Part shown: in pieces, positions 1 to 5,307 of the stretch
Numbering within the stretch: the stretch's first letter is position 1
How the letters are laid out: every line of letters starts with the position of its first letter
NCBI GenBank assembly: GCA_030586765.1
Contig: JAUQZZ010000025.1
Span: 1 to 16,027, forward strand
Length of the DNA stretch: 16,027 bases
From: Candidatus Brocadiales bacterium
GTDB lineage: Bacteria; Planctomycetota; Brocadiia; Brocadiales; Bathyanammoxibiaceae
Direction of reading: 5' to 3'
Program-made: the position numbers and the translations under genes
The notes under the pieces: generated by a model
The model's database searches: none
What the model was told of the DNA's origin: nothing
The model's input: the letters and a program-made list of their open reading frames with translations, nothing else

Positions 1-202
1 CCAGACGGTTGGTTATGTCCCTCTCTACAATCTCGGCAGGCATCCCTGGGTAAAGGGTGAGAATCTGGACCGCGGGGGTCTTAAAGAGGGGCAGGAGGTC
101 CATGGGGAGGCGGAATAAGACCGTGACCCCCAGGACCACAATGACCAGAATGAAGACGATAATCAGATAGGGGGCCTTGAGGGCTAGCTTAACCAGTCCC
201 AT
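1..202 (-). CDS. RND-family efflux transporter permease, N-terminal fragment
   Basis: Only the first 67 codons lie in the window; the gene continues beyond the left edge. The ATG at 202 opens a protein with a short amphipathic start, a hydrophobic first membrane helix at about residues 12-30 (YLIIVFILVIVVLG region), then FRLPMDLLP and a beta-strand region containing TLYPGMPAEIVERDI. A first helix followed by a P-x-D-x-x-P loop and a Y-P-G-x-x-x-x-x-V-E stretch is characteristic of AcrB/CusA-type RND permeases, which use proton flux to export drugs, metals or lipids across the envelope of Gram-negative cells. Substrate class cannot be read from this fragment. It lies downstream of, and in the same direction as, the sigma/anti-sigma pair and the small secreted protein, so shared control is possible but not shown. 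Confidence 0.85.
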   Translation of the reverse strand, partial: MGLVKLALKAPYLIIVFILVIVVLGVTVLFRLPMDLLPLFKTPAVQILTLYPGMPAEIVERDITNRL

Positions 203-321
203 GATAAACTTTTTCTCACATCGAGAGCGTTAGAATCACTGTAGTAGGCCAAATAATCCATTGAAAAGGGATTAGTTTTTGAGCCTAAACTCTATAAAAG
301 GATCACTACTCCAAGGGAGTC

Positions 322-350
322 TAAACAAAAGAGGGAATGTCTTCTGTCAA
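322..350 (-). promoter_or_regulatory. possible sigma-70-type promoter for the RND permease gene
   Basis: Reading the minus strand, a perfect TTGACA at 350-345 is followed after 17 bases by TGTTTA at 327-322. The -35 match is exact but the -10 is weak. The rest of the 176-base gap (203-378) holds a short inverted repeat, ACTCC-AAG-GGAGT at 308-320, and nothing else I recognise. Confidence 0.25.
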
Positions 351-378
351 AGCACTTTCGAATATTTGAGTTCAAGCA

Positions 379-765
379 TTACTTCTTAGGTTCTCCAAAG
401 CTGTCTACATCAACAGTAAGGGAGTCTTCAAAGACCGTACCTTTCACCTCTACAGGGGCGCCATGGAACTGCTCTCCCTTTATAAGGGGTGAGGCCTGGT
501 CGTTCTGGAGGTAGTGAAGGGTCTTGCCTGTTAAAGACTCAATGACCTTTCCGTCCGCCCCTACGGCCTTGTCAATCTTCAGGCTATGCACGTGGCCATA
601 GACACTGCACTGGGCCTTTGCTCCTGCGGTCTTTTTGAGGGCACAGCCCAGACAGTAATTAGTGCCGTAAACCGTTACCTCTTTTCCCTCCTGGGCATAA
701 ACAGCCCCCAGGCATAAAGAGGTTATGAAAAGCCACGCAAGAAGGAACCTCATAAACACCGCCAT
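379..765 (-). CDS. small secreted protein with a CxxC motif, function unknown
   Basis: The 128-residue product begins with a Sec-type signal peptide (hydrophobic residues 5-22, likely cleavage after AVYA at 24). The mature part of about 104 residues has Cys38-x-x-Cys41, Cys53, His58 and His60. A beta-rich C-terminal half follows, with a G-x-x-V-E-V-K-G-T-V stretch suggesting a small OB-like or beta-sandwich fold. The cysteines and histidines could bind a metal or a redox group in the periplasm, but I do not recognise a named family. The start is well fixed: AGGAGGT at 777-771 lies five bases upstream of the ATG. It sits 82 bases downstream of the anti-sigma gene on the same strand, so it may be a target or late member of that operon. 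Confidence 0.8.
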   Translation of the reverse strand: MAVFMRFLLAWLFITSLCLGAVYAQEGKEVTVYGTNYCLGCALKKTAGAKAQCSVYGHVHSLKIDKAVGADGKVIESLTGKTLHYLQNDQASPLIKGEQFHGAPVEVKGTVFEDSLTVDVDSFGEPKK

Positions 766-847
766 GGTACACCTCCTCTAAAAATGCCAGATAACCGCAA
801 AAATAGTTGTTACAGTGGTTAAACCATCCATTAAGTGGCCCAATTCC

Positions 848-1636
848 TTACTTGCCCCTTTCCTCAAAACCTTTGATGATCCTCTTCAGGGACGGAAGGT
901 CCACCTCAGACACCGCACAAGCCACAGCCCCATTAGTCTTAACCGCCACAAAATTGTTCCCACGTATCCCCTTATCCTCAATAATCTTGTGGGTTTTTAA
1001 TTCCTTTTCAGCGCTGGGAAATTTCTTCAGGTCTTCATCTCTAAAAATGAATAGGGACAGGGGGACACCGCTGTAGTTATACATTAGGTAAGCGACATGT
1101 ACCTTTTTTAGATAACATGACCTGGCGCCCACAAGCTTAATCTCTTTCCTCGAAATCTTGGGGAGACATAGGTTGAAGTCCAATTTGCCTGAGAAGTACC
1201 CAAGCACCGCCTCTTCTGAGAAGGTCTCAATGTTTGGGCTTAATTCATTCTCTACATATTCTGTATGACAGCGATTGGCCTCAAGGGCCAGGTCTATATG
1301 CCTTGGGTAGTTAAAAATCGTGATAAGGACGAAGGCCGAGATTCCTACGGCAATAGGGATTGAATACTTCATGTAGAGGCCTCTATTTCTGCGCTTCTCG
1401 TACATCCTTATCCTTGAGAAAATACTCTTCCAGACCCTTTCTTCCTCGTCCTCTGTGGAGGGGGCTTCCTGGGAAAATATAGAAGTAAGGGCGCCCTCTA
1501 TCTTTCTCTCCTGGGTAAACCTGCGGCTGCAGCTCTCGCAGGCAGAGAGGTGTTCAGAAACCTCCAGAGTACTTCTGGCATCCAGCTCTGAATCCAGAAA
1601 GAGGTTAATAAATTGTCTCACTTCATTACAATTCAT
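848..1636 (-). CDS. membrane anti-sigma factor with zinc-finger (ZAS-like) domain
   Basis: The 262-residue product has an N-terminal cytoplasmic module with His29-x3-Cys33-x2-Cys36 and an upstream Cys3, the pattern of zinc-containing anti-sigma domains that clamp ECF sigma factors. A single membrane helix covers about residues 91-110. A periplasmic domain of about 150 residues follows, containing LVGARSCYL and VAYLMYNYSG, as in many zf-HC2 anti-sigma proteins. The topology is cytoplasm in, sensor out, so a periplasmic signal would release the sigma factor. The ATG lies three bases after the stop codon of the sigma gene, with its ribosome site (AGGA) inside that gene, which implies translational coupling. 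Pairing with the adjacent sigma factor is inferred from this arrangement. Confidence 0.88.
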   Translation of the reverse strand: MNCNEVRQFINLFLDSELDARSTLEVSEHLSACESCSRRFTQERKIEGALTSIFSQEAPSTEDEEERVWKSIFSRIRMYEKRRNRGLYMKYSIPIAVGISAFVLITIFNYPRHIDLALEANRCHTEYVENELSPNIETFSEEAVLGYFSGKLDFNLCLPKISRKEIKLVGARSCYLKKVHVAYLMYNYSGVPLSLFIFRDEDLKKFPSAEKELKTHKIIEDKGIRGNNFVAVKTNGAVACAVSEVDLPSLKRIIKGFEERGK

Positions 1637-1639
1637 GGA

Positions 1640-2218
1640 TTAATCATTCCTATCAGCAAAGAACCCTATCTCTTTTGCATAGTCACATAAGAACTCACGC
1701 AATCTTGCCCTTGCTCTGGAGAGTTGGCTCATTACCGTCCCAACGGGTATCTGCAAAACCTCGGCAATCTCTTTGTAACTAAGCCCTTCTATAGACCTCA
1801 AGAGAAATACAGCCCGCTCAGATAGACTTAGGCGAAATAAAGACCGTTTTACCCGCTCATCCACTTTCTCTAAGAGCCTATCTGGGTCTTTTAGAATCTC
1901 CTGATACATAGATTCCTTCTCAAAGACCTCCAGGATTCCAAGCTCATCACAGTCTAACCTGGTTTCAAAAGTATCCTCCCTTCCGTGCTTTTTGTTAAAA
2001 TTATAGATCGTGTTTACCAGAAATTTAAAAATCCATGCCTTAAAGTTGCCCCCCTTCTGAAAAGTATCAAAGGATTTATAAGCACTTAAAATGGCTGTCT
2101 GTAAGGCATCCTCTACATCGTTCTTGTCCCAAATTATATTTCTGCAAAACCTATATAGAGACCTCCTGTGGGGTTCCAGGAGTTCTAGAAAGGTAGTTTC
2201 TTTACTATGCCTAGCCAC
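1640..2218 (-). CDS. ECF-type RNA polymerase sigma factor
   Basis: The 192-residue protein has the two-domain ECF layout. Sigma region 2 spans about residues 15-80 (DVEDALQTAILSAYKSFDTF, then GNFKAWIFKFLVNTIYN). Region 4 spans about 125-175, with LSERAVFLLRSIEGLSYKEIA and the helix-turn-helix VPVG-type turn (IPVGTVMSQLSRARARL). It directs polymerase to a small set of promoters when freed from its anti-sigma partner, which is encoded immediately downstream. The start is GTG at 2218 with AGGAG about six bases upstream; no in-frame ATG fits better. Candidate regulon members are the secreted protein and RND permease downstream on the same strand. I did not find a convincing ECF-type promoter upstream of the gene, so autoregulation is unproven. 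Confidence 0.93.
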   Translation of the reverse strand: MARHSKETTFLELLEPHRRSLYRFCRNIIWDKNDVEDALQTAILSAYKSFDTFQKGGNFKAWIFKFLVNTIYNFNKKHGREDTFETRLDCDELGILEVFEKESMYQEILKDPDRLLEKVDERVKRSLFRLSLSERAVFLLRSIEGLSYKEIAEVLQIPVGTVMSQLSRARARLREFLCDYAKEIGFFADRND

Positions 2219-2496
2219 TTAAGCTCCTAAATTTGAATCTCTTAGTACTAAACGTACCGCTCTACTGTAGTATTTTCCACAAAATGCCTTTTTATTCCCC
2301 AAAATATCATATGGTACAGATGATTGACCTCTAGTGCATGCGAAAGATATTGATCCTGATATGCAGAGTATTACGCAATTTGCTACTTTTGGCAACTCTT
2401 ATAAAGTTTATTGACAACGGTGCGGGAATATATGAAGATAAAAAATGTTGGTGAAAAGGCTTGTTCTAGAGTATCGTCCTGGCTAGGAATTAGAAG
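2219..2496. other. divergent intergenic region between sigma factor and ferredoxin
   Basis: This 278-base AT-rich gap separates two divergently transcribed genes and must hold both promoters. On the plus strand a perfect TTGACA occurs at 2411-2416, upstream of the ferredoxin. Its spacing to a weak -10 (GAAGAT, 2434-2439) is 17 bases. On the minus strand GGAA-type boxes are present but I could not find an ECF -35/-10 pair at the usual spacing. CTACTGTAG (2271-2279) is a short perfect palindrome. No gene or RNA is recognisable here. Confidence 0.4.
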
Positions 2497-2703
2497 ATGG
2501 GAAGGATTGTAATTGATATAGAGAAGTGTAACGGGTGTGAGATATGTATCTTCACATGTCCTCACAAGTTAATCCATCTCGCAAATAATATCAACTTTAT
2601 GGGGTATCGCTACGTCTGTTTTTCTGACCCAGAAGGTAAGTGCGCAGGGGACGCCCTTTGTGCAGAGATGTGTCCTCAAGTGGCCATAAAGGTCTATAAA
2701 TAA
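2497..2703 (+). CDS. 2x[4Fe-4S]-type ferredoxin, likely delta subunit of the 2-oxoacid oxidoreductase
   Basis: The 68-residue ferredoxin has a complete first motif (Cys11-x2-Cys14-x2-Cys17-x3-Cys21-Pro). In the second motif the central Cys is replaced: Cys49-x2-Asp52-x2-Cys55-x3-Cys59-Pro. Length and layout (IDIEKC, CPHKLI, a middle GYRY stretch, then AEMCPQVAI) match delta subunits of KorDABC/VorDABC enzymes, which pass electrons from the catalytic core to external ferredoxin. The ATG has AGGA about eight bases upstream. Unusually it is on the opposite strand from the alpha, beta and gamma genes and converges on them with a 17-base gap between stops. It could instead be a free-standing ferredoxin. 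Asp at this ligand position is known from Pyrococcus furiosus ferredoxin. Confidence 0.88.
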   Translation: MGRIVIDIEKCNGCEICIFTCPHKLIHLANNINFMGYRYVCFSDPEGKCAGDALCAEMCPQVAIKVYK

Positions 2704-2720
2704 TCCCCCTGTTATGTTGG

Positions 2721-3290
2721 TTAGTCCTTTTTAAGACCTGCAGACATTCCACTCCTCACAAATTCTACACCCCTTCTAAGGGCCTCCTCATCCAGGTGAA
2801 CAAAATCCCTGTGCCTCTCACCAACGGCCTCTAGTATGCTTGCTGAGGCACTATCGAAAGAAACCACCTTTGTTCTCTCAATAAAGGCCCCTGCCAGCAC
2901 CATATTAGCCACCCTGTCCGAACCTACTTTCTGGGCAATGGTAGTGGCTGGAACAAAGACCTTTTCCATGTTCCCTCTCTTACTCATGGTTCTGTCCACA
3001 AGGTCCGAGTTATACAGTACGAGCCCACCGTGCTTCACCTTCCCTTCAAATTTAAGCACAGAGGGGACGTTCATCAATATGGCAGAGAGGGGTTTTTGTA
3101 TAATAGGCGAACCAATAGGTCTTGAAGAGATTACCACCGTACAATGGGCAGTCCCCCCTCGCATTATAGGCCCGTAAGAGGGGAGGAAGGTAACGTACTT
3201 ATTCTCCCTCATAGCCGCGTAGGAGAGAAGCCTCCCTATCACCAGAACCCCCTGCCCGCCAAAGCCCGAGATTATCAGGTCTTGGTACAT
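2721..3290 (-). CDS. vorC: 2-oxoacid:ferredoxin oxidoreductase, gamma subunit
   Basis: The 189-residue protein matches the gamma (PorC/KorC/VorC) subunit: it opens with DLIISGFGGQGVLVIGRLLS and continues with FLPSYGPIMRGGTAHCTVVIS, the two signatures of this family. The subunit packs with alpha and beta and contributes to CoA and interface binding in the cytoplasmic complex. Its ATG lies two bases after the beta-subunit stop, so it is translated from the same message as the third gene in the order alpha-beta-gamma. The family usually includes a delta ferredoxin in the same operon; here the only nearby candidate converges from the other strand. The symbol follows Vor nomenclature and depends on the alpha/beta assignment. 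Confidence 0.92.
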   Translation of the reverse strand: MYQDLIISGFGGQGVLVIGRLLSYAAMRENKYVTFLPSYGPIMRGGTAHCTVVISSRPIGSPIIQKPLSAILMNVPSVLKFEGKVKHGGLVLYNSDLVDRTMSKRGNMEKVFVPATTIAQKVGSDRVANMVLAGAFIERTKVVSFDSASASILEAVGERHRDFVHLDEEALRRGVEFVRSGMSAGLKKD

Positions 3291-3292
3291 CC

Positions 3293-4042
3293 CTAGCCTT
3301 TCTTAGAGGTATCCACCGATTTAAACACCCCAAGAGGATAATAGGGAATTAGTTCCTTTTCTACCCTGTTGAGGGATTCTACAGGGGTCAGTCCCCAACT
3401 GATGGGACAGGTGGCAAGTATTTCCACAAAGGATAGGCCCCTGCCCTCGAGCTGCATCTTAAAGGCCTCAAGAACCGCCTTCTTAGTCTTGACGATATTG
3501 GCAGGGTTATTCACCGCCACCCTGACAGAGTAAGAAGGGCCCTCCATGGAGGCAATCCACTCTGCCATCCTCATGGGATGACCCTCCCTGGCATCCCTAC
3601 CGTAAGGGGTAGTGGTTGTGCGCTGACCTAAAAGGGTAGTGGGAGCCATCTGCCCCCCAGTCATCCCGTAGACGGTATTGTTCACATATATAACAGAGAA
3701 ATTCTCACCACGGTTGGCAGCAGACAGTATCTCCGCCAGGCCAATGGCGGCGATATCTCCATCTCCCTGGTAGGTAAAGACAAAGAGGTCTGGCCTTGCC
3801 CTCTTGATGCCTGTGGCCACAGCAGGCGGGCGCCCATGGGGGGCCTCGGTGACGTCAAAGTTCATATAGTCATAGAGAAAGACGGCGCAGCCTACAGGTG
3901 CAACGCAGACTGTCCTCTCCCGCAGGTCTAATACATCTATGGCCTCCGCCACTATCCTGTTTATCACCCCGTGGGAGCATCCAGGACAGTAATGCATGTT
4001 TGCGTCCTTCATGCTCTTCGGCCTGTCAAAGACCAGCTTCAT
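3293..4042 (-). CDS. vorA: 2-oxoacid:ferredoxin oxidoreductase, beta (TPP-binding) subunit, VorA-like
   Basis: The catalytic thiamine-diphosphate subunit oxidatively decarboxylates a 2-oxoacid to acyl-CoA and reduces ferredoxin. Counted from the ATG at 4042 it has 249 residues: Cys19-Pro-Gly-Cys22, a further conserved Cys at 46 or 52, the TPP/Mg motif GDGD (93-96) ending in NN at about 121-122, and Cys212 in CPISWG. These cysteines are expected to hold the proximal [4Fe-4S] cluster. The stretch GQRTTTTPYGRD is typical of branched-chain (Vor) and related enzymes. I chose the ATG at 4042 over an in-frame GTG at 4057 because AAGGAG ends five bases before the ATG and the ATG overlaps the alpha stop as ATGA. 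Use of 2-oxoisovalerate is inferred from family resemblance and the mutase next door. Confidence 0.92.
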   Translation of the reverse strand: MKLVFDRPKSMKDANMHYCPGCSHGVINRIVAEAIDVLDLRERTVCVAPVGCAVFLYDYMNFDVTEAPHGRPPAVATGIKRARPDLFVFTYQGDGDIAAIGLAEILSAANRGENFSVIYVNNTVYGMTGGQMAPTTLLGQRTTTTPYGRDAREGHPMRMAEWIASMEGPSYSVRVAVNNPANIVKTKKAVLEAFKMQLEGRGLSFVEILATCPISWGLTPVESLNRVEKELIPYYPLGVFKSVDTSKKG

Positions 4043-5103
4043 GTCCTCTCCTTGCACCTCTTAATTATCTCCTCAAGACATTCCTCAGGAGAGGGAACGT
4101 AGCCCCCCATCCTCCCATAGAAATCCACCTCTACCCTGCCAGCCACAGAGAGCTCAACATCCTCTACCATCTGCCCAGCGCTCAATTCAAAGACCAGAAA
4201 TTTGTTCACCCTCTCTGCCAGGTCTCTCAAGGCCTTCTTAGGAAAGGGGAATAGGGTAATGGGCCTGAAAAGTCCTACCTTGTACCCTTGTTCCCTGGCC
4301 TCCTCTACTGCGCTAGCGGCAATGCGGGCGCTGGTGCCGAAGGCTACCACCACCAACCTGGCATCCTCCAGGTGCCTTGACTCAAATCTAACCTCTCTAG
4401 CCTTAATGGTCTCATACTTCCTCTGCAGTTCCCTATTATGTTCTTCCAGCTCCTCGGGTTCCAGGCGCAGGGACTTAATTATCCTGGGCTCCCTGCCCTT
4501 TGCCCCTGTTAGTGCCCAGGGCTTCTCCTCTTTCTCTTGTTCCCTAGGGGGCATAAACTCCACTGGTTCCATCATCTGCGCAATCACAGCACTGCATAAA
4601 ATCATCACAGGATTCCTGTATCTCTCCGCCAGGTCAAAGGCCTCGTAGCAGAGCTCTGCGGCCTCCTGTACCGAAGAAGGTGCAAGGACGATGTTGTGAT
4701 AGTCACCGTGGCCCCCACCCTTCACCGCCTGAAAGTAGTCTGCCTCCGAGGGGGCTATATTCCCCAGGCCGGGGCCTCCACGGCAGACATTGACTATAAC
4801 CCCAGGCAGTTCGCATCCAGCCATATACGAAATCCCCTCCTGTTTCAGACTGATGCCTGGGCCGGAAGAAGAGGTCATGGCCCTGGCACCCGTGACAGCA
4901 GCCCCAAGGACCATATTTATGGCAGAGATTTCACTCTCCACCTGAAGAAACACCCCTCCCCTCTTTGGAAGCTCCCTGGCCATATACTCCGCCAACTCAC
5001 TCTGAGGGGTAATAGGATACCCAAAATAGAGACGGCAGCCCGCCCTGATGGCGGCCTCAGCCATGGCCTCCGAACCTCTCATTAGTAATCTTCTAGTCAA
5101 CAT
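4039..5103 (-). CDS. vorB: 2-oxoacid:ferredoxin oxidoreductase, alpha subunit, VorB-like
   Basis: The 354-residue alpha subunit carries the PYR-type domain of the ferredoxin-dependent 2-oxoacid oxidoreductases. Early signatures are LLMRGSEAMAEAAIRAGC and YFGYPITPQSELAEYMA; then SSSGPGISLKQEGISYMAG, GGPGLGNIAPSEADY and, near the C-terminus, GLFRPITLFPFP. The opening and the length best match VorB (3-methyl-2-oxobutanoate:ferredoxin oxidoreductase) rather than pyruvate enzymes. Together with beta and gamma it would convert 2-oxoisovalerate and similar branched-chain 2-oxoacids to acyl-CoA. It is the first gene of the operon. The ATG at 5103 matches the family start, though no clear Shine-Dalgarno precedes it; the predicted leader is only about 14 bases. 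An in-frame ATG at 5082 is less likely. Confidence 0.92.
   Translation of the reverse strand: MLTRRLLMRGSEAMAEAAIRAGCRLYFGYPITPQSELAEYMARELPKRGGVFLQVESEISAINMVLGAAVTGARAMTSSSGPGISLKQEGISYMAGCELPGVIVNVCRGGPGLGNIAPSEADYFQAVKGGGHGDYHNIVLAPSSVQEAAELCYEAFDLAERYRNPVMILCSAVIAQMMEPVEFMPPREQEKEEKPWALTGAKGREPRIIKSLRLEPEELEEHNRELQRKYETIKAREVRFESRHLEDARLVVVAFGTSARIAASAVEEAREQGYKVGLFRPITLFPFPKKALRDLAERVNKFLVFELSAGQMVEDVELSVAGRVEVDFYGRMGGYVPSPEECLEEIIKRCKERT
4045..4053 (-). promoter_or_regulatory. ribosome binding site deciding the beta-subunit start
   Basis: On the minus strand AAGGAGAGG lies inside the last codons of the alpha gene, with AAGGAG ending five bases before the ATG at 4042. The upstream GTG at 4057 lacks such a site. 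With the ATGA overlap this favours coupled translation from 4042. Confidence 0.75.
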
Positions 5104-5123
5104 TTAAATTATGTCTTAAAAAT

Positions 5124-5153
5124 ATTTTACTACAGAATCTGTGGCCAAAACAA
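5124..5153 (-). promoter_or_regulatory. predicted promoter of the Vor operon
   Basis: Reading toward the Vor genes, TTGTTT (5153-5148) and TAAAAT (5129-5124) are separated by 18 bases. The same two hexamers at the same spacing occur upstream of the acyl-CoA dehydrogenase operon, which strengthens an otherwise average match. Transcription would begin near 5117. Confidence 0.6.
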
Positions 5154-5164
5154 TGGTAAAACCC
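5125..5164. repeat. 40-bp shared regulatory element, copy A
   Basis: The plus strand reads TTTTACTA (5125-5132), 14 variable bases, then AAAACAATGGTAAAACCC (5147-5164). Copy B at 13297-13336 has the same two blocks exactly, with the same 14-base gap, of which 6 bases also match (32 of 40 overall). Both copies lie between divergent operons and overlap a matching -35/-10 pair pointing to the minus-strand operon. The outer octamers form an inverted repeat (TTTTACTA against TGGTAAAA, 7 of 8) with centres 31 bases apart. The likely role is a transcription-factor site plus promoter shared by the two operons. Confidence 0.75.
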
Positions 5165-5223
5165 ACTAAGGCAGGACCTCCCCGGTCTTATGCCCCAAGA
5201 ACTTCCTCTCCACCCTATTCCGA

Positions 5224-5252
5224 TTGCTTTTTAAAGTGTTGCATTGTAACAT
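5224..5252 (+). promoter_or_regulatory. possible promoter and operator for the mutase operon
   Basis: TTGCTT (5224-5229) and TAACAT (5247-5252) are 17 bases apart, upstream of the mutase start at 5308. The -10 overlaps a 15-base near-palindrome at 5237-5251, TGTTGCA-T-TGTAACA, with one mismatched pair, which could be a repressor site. An alternative -10, TACAAT at 5252-5257, lacks a well-spaced -35. Confidence 0.35.
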
Positions 5253-5307
5253 ACAATTTAGTGGTGTCTAAACAATATGCACACTTCGGAGTGGAAGAAA
5301 ACTAATC

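Noticed and set aside
308..320. ACTCC-AAG-GGAGT inverted repeat before the RND gene, considered as a terminator
   Set aside because: The stem is short and there is no following run of T on either strand.
816..826. TGGTT-A-AACCA palindrome between the anti-sigma and secreted-protein genes
   Set aside because: Arms are only five bases, there is no T-run for a terminator, and I could not place a convincing promoter around it. Kept only as a note.
2428..2436. TATATGAA as the -10 for the TTGACA at 2411
   Set aside because: The spacer would be 14 bases or less, too short for a normal sigma-70 promoter.
2383..2565. 60-codon minus-strand reading frame in the sigma/ferredoxin gap
   Set aside because: It overlaps the ferredoxin start and has no ribosome site or recognisable product.
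2704..2720. possible bidirectional terminator between ferredoxin and gamma subunit
   Set aside because: The 17 bases hold no stem-loop; termination here is not supported by the sequence.
4202..4648. 148-codon plus-strand reading frame
   Set aside because: Antisense to the well-conserved alpha subunit; composition is Ser/Leu-rich as expected from a shadow frame and no family pattern is seen.
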